A DNA stretch of 64,000 bases from Symsagittifera roscoffensis (taxonomy: Eukaryota > Xenacoelomorpha > Acoela > Convolutidae), in the NCBI RefSeq assembly GCF_963678635.1, contig NC_087066.1, positions 61,040,875 through 61,104,874 of the forward strand, written 5' to 3'. This document shows, in pieces, positions 1-12,608 of the stretch. The notes below the pieces were generated by a model. That model was not told where the DNA came from. It searched no databases and saw only the letters and a list, made by a program, of their open reading frames with translations. Both the position numbers and the translations under genes were made by a program. Positions within the stretch are counted from its first letter, which is position 1. Every line of letters begins with the position of its first letter.

Positions 1-840
1 TTGAAGACCATATCGTTTTTTCTAGAAGCTACTGGGCTCAGTCAATTATACAGGTAGTTTAACAACTGCTGTTTTGACTAAGACTATGATATCACTTTTG
101 GCAGGATAGTTAGCGAGAAAAGTCCAAAAAACGGTCAAAAAATGAAAAATTCAACATTTCCGAGACTCATAGCATTTTGTGTGAAAAAATAGGGCGTAGC
201 AGTTTATGCAGAGGAAACTCACGCAACCTAAAAGTTCGATTGAACCCAAACATTCAGATTTGGGAGGGCAATTTTCGAGAAAAGTCAAAACCTTCGAAAA
301 AAAACTGTCACAAAATCTAAATTTGTACTTTTCCGAGGGCCAAAACATTTGGAAGTCAAAAAAATTGGGCGTATTCGCAAGAGCAAAAGAGCTTTTCGTA
401 ACCCGTTTTCAGAATTGAACCCAAAATCTCAGCTATAGCAGAGTAGTTTCTGAGAATATTCAAAAATTTAAAAAAAAAACGTTCAGAAAATCAAAAATTT
501 GATTTTTCCAGAGGGTGATAACTTCGTGTATAAAACTTTTTGTTAGTGTCCGATAATGCTCTGGAGCTTTCTTATACCCGTTATCTCCTTGGGCCCACAA
601 TATCGGATTTGAGAGGTATTTTTCGAGAAAATTCGAAAAGATTCAATAAAACGAGCAAAAATCACCGAGGGCCATAAGTTTATGTGCAAAAAAAATATTG
701 GTCGTAGCCACTTATGCAGGGTAGCTTTTCAAAACAGTTCAGTTCATTGAAACCAAAAACTCATATTTGAGGGGCAGTTTTTGAGAAAACGAAAGAAAAA
801 TCAAAAAATATATTCAGCCCTAATTTTGGCCGAATTAGCA
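1..840. repeat. Diverged tandem array, about 165-bp units
   Basis: About five degenerate units follow one another. Each has the order: CAGATTTG with a G-rich stretch, TTTTCGAGAAAA, a run of AAA with GTCAAAA, TTTTCCGAGGGCCATAA, then GGGCGTAGC and TTATGCAG. Two more units occur in Mi-2 intron 16-side sequence at 28840-29170, so the family is dispersed as well as tandem. Short open frames here are chance frames in the repeat. I see no gene. Confidence 0.6.
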
Positions 841-3800
841 AACTTCAAACTCTTGAAATAGTGCTAAAATTGGTCAAAAGTAAAAATAAACAAGTAAATT
901 TAGGCTCAGCAGGGTCGGATAAAAGATTTTCTCGTCGCGGGGGAGGAGGTATTTGTTTTCAAAAAATTATTATAAGGACCCTATTATGACCAAACTTTCT
1001 GCGCCAGGCGAACTTTTCAAAACACTGCCAAAAAGGCAATTTTAGGCATTTTTTGGAAAGTTTTGATCAAAAACTGCTTTTTTCGGCTCGCATTCCCCCA
1101 TCAAAAATAGTAAAAATATCGATGCCGGTCGGCAAGAAATGCATATCTCAAAAAAGTACCAAAAGCCTCGCAGCAGTTAATAATAACACGTTCTTAAGTT
1201 CTTTTTCTTTTACTTTAAATGTTCAAGCTACTTTTTTCTAAAATTTTCTGTGATCGGTGCAGCAATCTAAATTACTTTTGTTTTGTCAGAAAGCCAGTAG
1301 TTTTGAAACTAAAAATCACCATCTAGAAATTTCTAAATATTTAAAATTTAAAAAATATATAATTCAGATCTTGTGGTTAATATTGTCTCTTTTGGATTTA
1401 AGAAATTCCCGTCAAAAAAAATACTAGCTTAAAGGTCGAAATTAGTCTGAAGAAAAAAATCACCAAGAACATGAATATTCGTGCACGGAGCATTAAAACG
1501 CTTACGTAAAAATGATTTTTATGAACAGAAGGGGAATACTAACAGGAACCGTTAAGATAAAAAATACTATCAAAAAAAAATCTCATGATAAAAATTTATA
1601 GAAATGACTACAACTCAACTTCGAAAACTATCAGTTTTATTAACAAACTCCATGTGACAACGCGCTTTGAAAAACTTGAAGTCGAATGATTTTGAACTTT
1701 GCATGCAACGCCAATTAGGAAATCAAATTGTCAAATTGTAATTTTGAGAAATTTAATTTTATTTCAAACAGTTAACTGAAAGATATAAGATTATTCTCTA
1801 GAGCATTTGATCCAGAACGCTGGCAATTCATTGCGTACACGTCTAGTTACGCCTAATTGTACATTTACGTACAATTTTTGTAGTTTTTTGAGTTTTTGTG
1901 CTGCGATCAATGTTCGGTTCATGTCATTACAAGTCGGGGTTGTGTCTGATGACCAACCATTTCTGTGTTTATTCTTTCCTTATTTTGGTTCCAATTTTTT
2001 TCAAAGCTTTGACCCATCACGTATAGTAAGCAAAAATAATACGTGATGAAACTCTATAAAAGATATGAGATGAAAAGTAACCATCTAGCGCGAAAGATAA
2101 ATCTTCTTTTTTGTCCCGAATTTCGAAGAAAGTGACAGAACATTTGTGCTCGATGTGTTTTTTCTCCAGACAAACATCAACTTTTTTGCAAACAATTTCG
2201 GCCAGACATTTTAAAATATCAGCTGAAAGGTGCTGTGGATATTTTAGGTGCGATACTTTTTTAAAAGATTAAAAAAGTTGAAAGAATGCCAATTTGGGAT
2301 TATTAGCGCGCGATGTATTTCGTGCTTTTAACGCGCAAGCTGAGATTTGATCCGTCCTAGAAATCGCTCCATTTCAAGTAAAGATATTTGGTATATTTAA
2401 AACTTTAATACATGCTAAATAATTAATTTTGTACTTCGTATAGCGTGTCGGGTGATGATTTTCAAAAATTAACAAAAAACAATAATTTTTGAACTTTTTG
2501 AAAATTGCCTGAAGAGAACAGTACTCCAGGGAACTTGAAATGCAGTCGTAAAACTTAAGGCTTTACCCTGATACAAGCAGTCTTGCTCTTATTTGTAAAC
2601 CATACGGAGAGATAACTCGATCAAATTGGAAAATACAAACAAGACTGCTTTTTAAGGTCAATTCAAAATCTTTTGGTTAAAAAATTGACAAAATAATCAA
2701 AAAAGGGCAAATTTTTTTTTCGATTTTTCTTCATTTTATATCCTCACACGCTAATGTGCACAAAGAAGGGAAGTATTTAACGTCTTGTTTCAAAATAATG
2801 CGATCAAATGACTTGCCTCAACTCAATTTGGAACGCATTAATCCACCACTTACGCGTGTTATAAGAACGCAAAAAATCGCCTGTTAATTGTCGCAAATTG
2901 GCAAAATTAGCAATTTTCAAATCCCCATCATTTTACAAAAAATTAATCACAGGTGAAATAAAATTTCAAATTTAAGCTCAAGACTAAAATATTTTTCAGA
3001 TGGTATAAGAATTCAAAATTGGCTGAATAAAAAAACCACACCAAGCGTAAATATTTCGCACTTCTAAAGTCAGAACAATTAAGTTCTTTGACGCTTGCAC
3101 GTACAATCATAAGCTACATACAAGCAATGTCTAAGAGAATAGAAGCTGCTCGCAGATGCTGAAGCTTAACACAAAAACTGAAAATAGAAAAATTTTCTAT
3201 AGACAAGGAAAAATTTGACTGCTTGCAAGCACAAGCTCAGCAAACTTCTCTTGCCAAATAAGATTACTGGCTTCTTTGAAATAATTTACTATCATATCAG
3301 TTTTTCTTGATATTATGCATGACTGCGTGAATTGCTCTATATTTTATGAAAAACTAACACTATAATTTATATGCACTGCTATGCTACATGCAAAAAGGCT
3401 GTAATTTATGATAAACGAAAACTGAGCTTCGCACCACTTGAGATACACAAATGAATGACTATGATTAAAATCAATCGATAAAAAACACGGGGAATCAATC
3501 GATAAAAAACAAATTTTTTTAAATAATATCTTTTTTCATTAAAAAATGCAGAAGCCCAAAATATCCAATAACAAAATACCTGAACCATTGCAATCTAAAC
3601 ACGTTGTTTTTGGAACGATAGAAAGAAGCCGAATATTTGAAAAAATAATTTTTCGGCGGACTTAAACCGACGAAAGTCACCAGACAGATAATAATCTAAA
3701 TTAGCGAAGATTTCGAGTTTGCAAAAAAACACAGGGCTCGACTGGAATCGAACAACCGAACTGTTTGGTCTCAAACATGGGTGTTATTGCAACCTTGAAA

Positions 3801-4419
3801 AAAGCTGAATCTTCAGAAAAAAATTGTGCTACGGTAACTAAGCCGACAACAATAAACAGACGGACGATAGTCAGAACAACCACAAGGACTTTAGTTAACA
3901 AAAAAATAGGTCCCGTCCGGATTGAAACCATCAGTCTCTGCTGTCTCAAACAATTTCGTTACCTCTACGCCAGATGCACCGGATGGTTGATTGAATTTGA
4001 AGTTATAATTGCCATGCGGTAACGAAGCCGAAAATACGTGAGCAGAAACCCTACAACACGAAAAAAAAACTTATAAAACTTCACTTTTCCTTCAGAACAT
4101 TTGAACACACAAAAAAAATGTTTCGGTCTTTTAACGACGCAAAGGAGGCCATTAAATCGATAGAAAAAAAAAACGAAATTAAAAAAGCAAAAATTTAACA
4201 ATTCGGGTTGGTGAAATTACTACCAAAGTGAAAATCAAATTTTGATTCGTCTGTATTGTTAAAATGCTTAAGCATTAAAAGCAACTTCAATGAAATATGT
4301 TTACAGCAACAAAAAAATTGATTATAAGATGTGGCAACTAAGCCAACAAAACAAGCAGAAAAATATGAGGGAGACAATTTCATTCGAAGCAAAAAATTTC
4401 CTATTGAAAAACAACAGGT

Positions 4420-4490
4420 CTATTCAGATTCGAACCCAGGATTTTTCCATCCCAGACGTATTCCTTACTTCTAGACTAAATGTGCAGGAG
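4420..4490 (-). repeat. tRNA-derived SINE head
   Basis: Read on the minus strand, this has a box-A-like TAGTCTAGAAGTAAGG and a near-perfect box B, GGGTTCGAATC, at tRNA spacing. A degenerate relative lies at about 42795-42865, on the same strand. The remaining stems do not fold as an intact tRNA, so I read it as a Pol III SINE head rather than a tRNA gene. Confidence 0.5.
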
Positions 4491-4694
4491 ACGCTAAGAA
4501 ACTTGAATTCATTGCGAAGTCAGTGATTTTTTCCTGTGAAGTTATTTACCGGAAAAAAAGTCTTGTACCCGGAAAAAGTCTTATTGCAAATTTAACGGGA
4601 AAAAAATCTTATCGCAAATGTAAATACAGATAGGTGCGTACGTGATTAACAAAATAAAACTGAAATACTCAAATTAGCAGTGAAAAGGCTATAC

Positions 4695-4765
4695 AATCTA
4701 AGACATGAATCGAACCAGGTGCATAAGAGTCACATTTACTAACCACTTCACCACAAGACTTGACT
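4695..4765 (-). repeat. tRNA-like sequence, SINE head or tRNA pseudogene
   Basis: The minus strand shows a good box A (TGGTGAAGTGGTTAG) and box B (GGTTCGATTC) about 40 nt apart. A seven-base loop CTCTTAT would put a CTT anticodon in place. The anticodon and acceptor stems have mismatches, which argues against a working tRNA. It most likely belongs to a tRNA-derived SINE. Confidence 0.45.
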
Positions 4766-6699
4766 GTACCTGTACCGCAAAAAAGGCAGCATTGACGGTG
4801 CATAACTAGTCGGACACAATGCATGCTATTTAAAAGCGAAAATCAGAAACTAGGTTCTACAGAAATTTGCCACAAAAAAACGCAACACAAAAAGCAACAG
4901 AATGTGTTAGTCTTTAAAAAAAAAACAGGTATAATATAATATATATTATAAAGTTTGTATTATAATATAAGCGTTGGTTCACTAAAATCCTGACAAAACA
5001 AACCTGAAAAATTTAATTTTGTATACTTTGTTTTCAAAATGGGTTTATTTAGACAATTGGTGAATACAGACTGCAGGGGGTCAATAGTTTTGATCGAATA
5101 TGTAACTCAATTCCAAGAAATTTCTTAGTATCTCAATATTCGTGGCAGCTTTCGCTCTACTGGTGTAAATATGCGCTTTACAAACCTGGTCATTGCTGCA
5201 GCGGTTTTTATGTACCGTTTTTATTATGATTAACAAATTCAGATCGCCAATAAACGGAACATTTGTGCGGCTAAAAAAATTGCGCAGATTAGGATTACTT
5301 TTTATGTTAGTTCAACTACTTTTGCCTTTGAAGCTAATTCAATAAATACAAATCATTCTTCTAAAACTCTACCATTGAAATAAAATTGGGGTGTGTTGTT
5401 TTAGTTTCGGCGTGTTTCGAAAGTTTCGACCGGAAGCTGGCAACACATCATTCGTCTCTGTTGCGCTTAACGGCATAGAAATTAATGAGTACACTGATTG
5501 AGGCATCCTGATTTCAAATATATTAAATACTTCGATACAATTTAATCCAGAGCGAGACTGTTGCTAAAATTAAGTGACAGAGTTGGCGAAGAGACGAAGA
5601 GAAGTCACGAAGAGAAGACAAGGAAATAATGTTTTTTTCTCTTCCCGATTTTGGCAATGAGCTTGTGAGGTAAATGGGGGTTACCGAAAAAACAGCAATG
5701 AATTGTTTTTCCACTTTTGTGGGAACCTACTGTGCTAGTTGCAGGGCAACCGGCTATTCTTTTCTTTTGTAAGTCGAAAACGTTGCTGGCTAACCTTCAT
5801 CAAACATAATCTATTTCACTGTCAGTTCTCAAAAAAAAATCAGTTTGGTAATTTATCGTCTGTCAAATAACATTCACTGACATGTTGTGTCTCTATTAGT
5901 TATTTTGCTCAACCAAAAATAAAGAACTGAATCTGTAACAAATTTCACATTTTCCGCCAACATTCAGTTTGAGCCCAAATTTTTTGAAGATAATTATTAA
6001 CATGCAGTTAGGGACGTTCACTTAGTATAAGCTCAGACTTTCATCCTGATCGGTTCTGTAGAAACGATCACGTATCTGATGCGAACTTTGACAGAGGTTG
6101 AGTTCCGGGAGGTATGCATTATACTGAAGGCACTTTTGAGTTTCTGTGGGATCCAATTGATTCTACTCCTGTGCTGGTCATTTGAAGGGTTCAAGCGGGT
6201 CTGTTCGGGAGCTGAGAGAGGGGGAGGCTAAGGACTGTTGAACAGCTTTTCGAGGCGTCTCAGTTTAGGGTTGCCGCGAGTGACGTGGTTTGGATTTCCG
6301 TTCGCACACACAGATGAAGTGCCTGAGCAAAAAGATGGCGACTGGGTTCGATCGAACGACACTTTGGAAGTGTACACTGAATTGAACGTCTGATTCTCGT
6401 GGTTGTGATTCTGTTTCCTAATAAAATTAACAAGTTCTCAGCTCTGTTCAACGTTCCAAAAAAAACAGAAAGCGATTATAAAATGATTCCTTTCTAAGTT
6501 CGTCTACGACTTAGATGTATTGCATAAGTCGAAACTTTTATTAAAATTTGCTGAAAGCGTTATAAAGTATATAAGCGAATTTTGTATCAGTTTTAGCATT
6601 TTGAGAATTTCAGTACCTCGTTCCAGTCAACTCTTTCTTTCAAAAATTAGAAGACAATTTTTTGACTGAGTCACAGAAAAGCTTGAAATAAAAACTTCG

Positions 6700-6896
6700 T
6701 TAAATGAAGTGCAGAAGGTTGTCCAGAGGATTGGTCAAATCCCTCGTCGACTCCCAAAAATAAAGTAACTGATCCTTAACGCACATGTGGACTGAATGTC
6801 GAGATGAAGTCGGAGCATTCTGTCGCTTGCACTGTTCCGCCACTGCATGTTGGTACCTCTTGCACAGATCTTTAAACTCTGAATCCCTTGCCTGCA
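6700..6896 (-). CDS. Possible terminal exon of an unrecognised gene
   Basis: A 65-codon frame follows a strong 3' splice site (TTTATTTTTTCAG) and runs to a TAA stop. The exon would begin with two bases of a split codon, so it needs a phase-1 donor upstream. The composition is protein-like: charged and helical near DSEFKDLCKRYQHAVAEQ, then a hydrophobic, aromatic stretch with LLYFWES. I do not recognise the family. The nearest minus-strand donor-like site (around 7190) is in the wrong phase, so the upstream exon has not been found. It could also be a chance frame. Confidence 0.3.
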
Positions 6897-7316
6897 CTGA
6901 AAAAATAAACTTCTGATAAGAAAAATTGTTAAGTCTGCAATTTATGATGATAGTGGTCTACGAGCAAAAAAAAGTTCTATTAGCCAAACAGAGCGCAATT
7001 TCTTTTTTAAAAGTAATTATGGAATGCGACAGTAACAAAATAAGGCACAAAGGCGAAACAAAGCCTTGAAATCTTTTGCGATAGAGAAAAATAAAATCCA
7101 TAACCATTGCGAAAGTTAAATTAGTTTTAATTATTGTGGTAGCTTAATTGTTGTGATAAACCTTTTAAATGGGTGCCTGAATGAATAGCTTTACCTAAAA
7201 TGTTCGAGGCCGGATTGGTAGCCCCTATTATTTGTGGATTTCAGTTTCCGGCGGATGATTATGATTTTCAAAGGAAGAGGAGGAGAAAGAAGAAATTTTG
7301 AACGAGTATAAGCGGG

Positions 7317-7598
7317 ATGAATCAAATGGCAGAAGAAAATTGCTTTTTGTGTAAAAGTATTGGTAAATTGGTGAAGCAGAGTACCTTGAATGTCAATGGT
7401 GCTGTCAGAAAGCACAAACAATGGTTAGAAATATCGAGGATTTTTTGTGCGTTAGTTCATAAATTGGACGTGCACGATTGTCATGATAAATCAGTGGAGA
7501 AATTGTCCGGCATGCTTCAATATGCCCTACAAAAACTGAAAAAGATGGAGAACATTCCTCAAAAATTGATAGCCTATAAAGGAATGGTCTCTCTATGA
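7317..7598 (+). CDS. Small hypothetical protein with a CxxC motif
   Basis: This 93-codon frame starts at an ATG after a purine-rich leader. It encodes a CFLC pair near residues 9-12, a second CxH-like group (HDCH) near residue 54, and a lysine/leucine-rich helix after it. The pattern loosely recalls a ZAD-type zinc-binding domain but lacks its second CxxC. Downstream DNA repeats a 27-bp unit (GTCTCTC...AATCGAGAAAA), and the frame's last codons run into the first unit, so the native C-terminus may be lost. It may be part of a mobile element, as a MULE relic lies close by. Confidence that it is expressed is low. Confidence 0.3.
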   Translation: MNQMAEENCFLCKSIGKLVKQSTLNVNGAVRKHKQWLEISRIFCALVHKLDVHDCHDKSVEKLSGMLQYALQKLKKMENIPQKLIAYKGMVSL

Positions 7599-7804
7599 AA
7601 TCGAGAAAAGTTGTCTCTCTAGAAAATCGAGAAAAATGGATTAAGTTGCTAAGGCACGAGTCATGTTCCTGCGTTTAGTTACGTTTCCGGGAGTCTGCAA
7701 GGAAACTTCTTTTCAAAAAAAGCTGACAAAAAGTTCAGAAGGATTAAAATTTGAATTTAATGACACGAAAGAAAAAAGAAAAATGAAACAAAATTTACAA
7801 TGGT

Positions 7805-8979
7805 TTAACACAAACTAGATAACGCTCTGAAAAAGTACAGATCAGTTTTGTCTTCGTAAACGGACATTATGTTTTGTACTCTTTCATTTAATACTCGATA
7901 CTTTTTCTTTTTTGTGAACTTATGGCCACTCGATGCATCAAAAAAGTTTGCATCGAAGCGTCTTTTTGCAGGCTGCCCACTACTTTCCACATATTTGGGT
8001 GGGCTCCGATGAAATATGATTGAATCCCGAAATGCACCAAGCTTTTTATATCAGTAGAGCCGAAGTACAGACACAACTCGTCAACTTTCTCAATTTTCTC
8101 GGGTTCTAAACAAATTCTGTCGCATACATTCTGAATTTCCTGAACGATCATGTCATAGAAATCGCCGATCTTTTCTTTTTTTTCGAATGCAAGGGATGGC
8201 AGCATTTTTTAAAGCCAGCGCTAAATCGTGATTCGTTTGGTATGTCACTTTCAGACCCAATTCATTAATTTTTCTCATGTAACTCTGGGAGAGATGGAAA
8301 AAACAACCCGATAAATGTGCTTCGGGGAATGTTTTTTGAAATGACTGAAGAGCAGCTTGCTCAAAATCTAACAAACTTTTTTCAGGCCGGCAGTTGGGTG
8401 CTAAATCAATTAACGCCTGCAAGAAGCGGTTGTAGGTTGTTTCGATTTTGTTAGGAAGGAAGGCGTAAATGCAAGCTGGCGCAATGCCAGATACACTAAC
8501 ATGAATTGAATATAGCTGATAAAACATTTTTGGAGTAATTTTAAAAGTTCCTGCGGCTAACCAGAAGGATGACTTCTCCAGAACTCTCAGCATTTCGGGG
8601 TCGCCGCACAAAATGATTCGCTCATGATCATTTGATCCACTGTCATACCGGATAAAATTTTTAAAAATTTCAGGGATCTTGAAATTTCGCGCAACGGGGA
8701 TGGGCGGCATATTTACATCTAGAGATCTTTTATATGCTTTATGACATTTCGGGCCTCCAATTTCCCCGCTGAAATGTCGTGGTTATGCTCTCCACGCGTC
8801 TAGATTAATTCGTTATTTTCAGTAATAGCAGTTGCTCGACATTTATGTGTTTGATATTTTGAGCAAATCCAGTTTTCTGTAAACTTATTTTTTCGCTTGA
8901 AATACAATTCGTGGCCGGACGCTATAAGAATTGGCTTGTTTTAAGATGAAACTGTGAACTCGAAAGAAGACTCAATCAT
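7805..8979 (-). mobile_element. Degenerate FLYWCH-MULE (Mutator-type) transposase
   Basis: The minus-strand frame starts at an ATG at 8979. It shows a FLYWCH zinc finger near 8935-8745 (GHELYFKRKN, then WICSKY, KCRATA and GEHNH), followed by a MULE transposase-like core at 8710-8160 with a conserved FEQAALQSF segment and the CFFHLSQS motif. The tail near 7900-7815 resembles the usual MULE end (RVLNERVQNIMSVYED). The gene is dead: stops fall just before and after the zinc finger, and at least two frameshifts split the core (near 8200 and 7990). FLYWCH-MULEs are DNA transposons of animals. I found no terminal inverted repeats, so the element limits are unknown. Confidence 0.75.
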
Positions 8980-11900
8980 AATATTTTATTGTGTTTGCGT
9001 TTGTTTATCACTTGAGTAAAGTATAAAGTGACTGTCTGAATTTAATTTTTGTCAGAATTCTTACGTCAAATTGTTATGAATTAGCACAAGCAGCTTTTTT
9101 AAGTAATCATAATGGTTTAGCGAAAAGTCTAATTGAAAACAAATTACAAACTTGTTGACGAGAGTCTTAAGTAAATTAGAAAGCCTTCTTTTAGCATGTA
9201 TAACTAAGATAAACCAAGCTTTTCATTATGGTGCATGCGTTAATTGCAGGATTAACTTTGGTGTGATAAGGGTTAAGATAAGGAATTCATACAGCATTAA
9301 TTTTAATAGTGAACTGACTAGGTGTTAAAATGTACTGTATTGAACTGGAAAATAGGAGTTATATTGTTGTCGATTTAAAATTGTTTAGTAGTGAAATGAC
9401 TAAGTGTTAAAATGTACGGTGTTAAATTGTATGTCATTGAATTGTAGTACACCGTACAAAATAAATTTCGTCTAATTTCGTTTTTGTAGCATCCGTCTAA
9501 TTTGCTTATCAATTAATTTCCTAGGCCCCAATTTAAGTCTGTAAACAAATTTCACGCAATTTCCTCGCAAGTTATTGTCTAAATTGGACAACGAGTATTT
9601 ACTCAGCCAAAAGATTATTTAAGTCTGTAAACAAATTTCACATAAGTTATTGTCTAAATTCCGTTATTTTCTAATCGTCTAATTTGTTTGTCGTCTAATT
9701 TCCTACACCCCGAATAAAACTTTTATCATGGGTGCAGACAATAACACACAAAGTTTTATTGTAGCTCATCTTGGAGTAGTGATATGCGTTAAAAGCAGAC
9801 AAGACAACAAAAAAAGAAGTACGAGAGAATAAGTTTCAACTTGTACCGCCCATATTCAAAGAAGAATTAACAAGATCACACACATGGAAAGTGCCAGAAA
9901 AGGGTGAACGAACAACAGCAATGATGTATGTCATTTAGCCAGCGTAGCCTATGATGGAAACTTAAGCTAAAACTAGAAAAAAGTGAAATGACTTCTAGTA
10001 TCAGGGCAGAGCTTTGCATATTTCGACTGCCACCTGAGGTCTACAAAAGAAACCTCAGAAATTAATAAGATGAATTCTCCAAAAAAGTCATTCTTATTAC
10101 AGTTTATTGAAAATCACTTCCACGCTCAATGTTAAATACAAATTGATGTGAATAGTCTATAAAAACCTACTTTAAGTCCAAAAAGCTTGCCTATCGACAA
10201 TTATCAAACAAATTCTGCTCGCATGCTATCTATCCCCGTACGCGTCAATAGCACGAGAAATATCCCTGTACACAACAAAGGCTTCTAAACTGGATAGCAA
10301 ATTCATTTAAACTATTCAACCTGATGAACCTGATCTATTTTTCGTCTGATCTGAGTAAAATTTTTTTAGATATACCTGAAATCACTTCACCGCACAATCT
10401 ATTAATGTTGATTCTACAAGTTTTGAGTATACACATTTTCGTAGCAAAACTCTGCAAGTTAATGCATTATATTGCTACTACTATTGTCAACAATAACTAT
10501 TGTAGCTAGCGTAATTGTCTAGTCACTACCATCCAGAAAATTTTTCTGACTAACCTAACCTCGATTTACCAATTTTCTTATCAGAATTTAGTTTAAAAAC
10601 AAGGATTCTTTTCAAAAAAATCCTGCTCTTTTTAGACAAATCAAAGAAAAATTCGATCCGGAAAATAAGATGAAAAATTTGGTACATCGGCTTTTTGTAT
10701 TCGACAGACAAAGTAAAATCTGAAATAGTTCTAATTGAATTAACAAAAGAAAAAGAAGAAAAAAATGAATGATGAAGATTCAAGTGATTTCAAAGAATTT
10801 AAAACTAGCTAACAAGCAGTTTGTTGACAAAGAAATAGATTTATAGCTTAAAACGATCGTAAAGTACGAAAAAAAGTTAAAGAAAAAAATTCGTATCTGC
10901 AGACGTAATTAAAATGAGTAACTCGTACGCAAACTATGTTCATGATCTAATTTCAATATTTTATTAACAAAGAGGCATAAACTCAAAAAATTGAGAGTAA
11001 AATCAGTTTAACAAATTACCAAAAAAGTTTCAAACACATTCAGGAATTTTGAAAACCAAAAATATCGAACTATAGCAAAAAGTCGGCTGCAATTAACGGC
11101 TGCACTTAATTTAACTGGTTGTAGTTTAAATTTATCAAAACGAGGATTAACCAGGTGGGCAGAATTCAGAAATTATATTTTTTTCCATGCAAGTCTTTAA
11201 ACAAGAAAGATGGCTAGAATCAAACCGAATTTGTTTAAATCCACCAAATTTACTGCTCTGCTAATTTTCCAGAGCTTGCATTGAAAAAACTACAATTATT
11301 TTGACGCCGTTTAACTTATAAAGGCGCTTTATTTGCAGTTTGATAAAAATGAGAAGTTTTTGTTGACATGTTACAATTGTTGAAACTCAAAATCAGGAAA
11401 CAGACTTGTTGAAAATGAAGTTAAGTTTGTTGAAACATATGATCCGGATAATTGAACTAAAACTTAACCAGGTATGGTAGTTTTTTTACTTGTTTATATT
11501 GTTTTTTTTTTTCAAATCAAACGTAAGAGGGTTTTGTGTACTTTTAGGGTTCACTTGGATACAAGCAAAACTTAGATTCGGGTATTCCAATTTTCTGAAA
11601 AAATATATGCATCTTGGAGTTTCAAGAACAATTTATGATAGAAAAATTTTGGTAAAATTAATTCAATTGGAAAAAACTAAATCAAAAGGGAAAATTTTAT
11701 TCCGCTGGGCAACCTGAAAACACTCACTTCCAAAATTAGAAGTACATAGCGTTTTCTGTGACCTTTAAACTAATGCTGTTCGATAGTGGAGTTTGCCCTC
11801 CTTCTAAGAAAAAGTGAACCTAACTTAGAAAGGAATTGGAAGTCAAATCGCTAAAAAAATCAATTTTGCGCTCGAACAAATTTTAAACCTTTTCCTGAAA

Positions 11901-12590
11901 AAATAATCACGACTCATGTAGAAGTCTTTAATACTTTCACCGCATCTTAATACAGACGTTCTCAAATGTACTCGATTCGAAAACGAAATTATTAAAACCA
12001 TGTTCTTTCGAAAAAAATTCTTTTTATTAAATTAAGCAATTGTTTTACAAAGATACGATGGCTGTAAAAAAGCTGACAGATAGTCCACCTTCATTTCCCG
12101 AAAAAAAATCAGCTAAGTTGACGCATCTCGTACTCGATATAATTTATAGCGAACAGTTTTTTCAGTAGAAAAAGCTGCCCATGATATACACCACTACACA
12201 AGCGAAAAAAAACGGGTGGAATCGAGCTTTTTACAGCTGATAAGCTGCACTTGGCTAACACAAGCAAAAACGGCAAAAATGATCTGTGAAAATTGAAGAA
12301 AAAAAACATTAAAAACTGATTAGCTAATATTTGGACCATCAGGAATTGATCGATGATCTGCTAATGGAATGTAACTTAAGTTATTGTCCTTTTAAAATTT
12401 CGAACCCATCTTTTTATGTTTTTCGAACTCAAAATGCTTTTTACGTTGCTTGAAAGCTTCAAAAATTTCAAATAGTTTCAGCCTGAGTATACCAAACTGG
12501 AAAAGCAAGGAAAAGGTTTACCTCAACCTAAGAACCTTTTGAGACTTCTGCTCGAGACAAAAATTATTTTTATTTTTCGTTCCAATTTTG
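8980..12590. other. Intergenic, repeats only
   Basis: This is A/T-rich DNA with no recognised gene. Near 9320-9720 there are imperfect short duplications (AAGTGTTAAAATGTAC; TTAAGTCTGTAAACAAATTTCAC occurs twice). A partial R1 copy lies at 11640-11945. A tail of the CACAGAGGCGAAGCT-type repeat lies near 12160-12290. Confidence 0.5.
11640..11945 (+). repeat. R1 dispersed repeat, partial copy
   Basis: This piece matches the middle and 3' part of the R1 family: an AATTCAATTGGAAAAAACT block, TCGATAGTGGAGTTTGCC, then CGAACAAATTTTAAACC. The terminal hairpin is degraded. It has the same orientation as all other R1 copies. Confidence 0.6.
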
Positions 12591-12597
12591 GCTCAAT

Positions 12598-12603
12598 TTT
12601 ATT
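12598..12603 (-). terminator. Poly(A) signal AATAAA of the RING gene
   Basis: AATAAA on the minus strand begins six bases after the TAG stop of the RING gene, implying a very short 3' UTR. Confidence 0.5.
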
Positions 12604-12608
12604 ATATA

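Larger units (their letters stand above)
841..6690. other. AT-rich intergenic repeats, no convincing gene
   Basis: This stretch is low-complexity A/T-rich DNA with fragments of several dispersed repeats, including two tRNA-like SINE heads near 4.4 and 4.7 kb. An A/T-only palindromic patch lies near 4930-4970. The block 6030-6450 is richer in G+C and has short open frames on both strands. None has a recognisable domain or a clean exon structure, so I leave it uncalled. Confidence 0.5.

Noticed and set aside
4695-4765. Possible functional tRNA gene (CTT anticodon).
   Set aside because: Stems have mismatches and similar heads belong to SINEs in this window.
4931-4970. TATAATATAATATATATTATA palindromic patch as a promoter or origin.
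   Set aside because: Pure A/T simple sequence with no gene beside it.
6030-6450. G+C-richer block with open frames, possibly exons.
   Set aside because: Frames on both strands are broken, without matching splice sites or a known domain; left uncalled.
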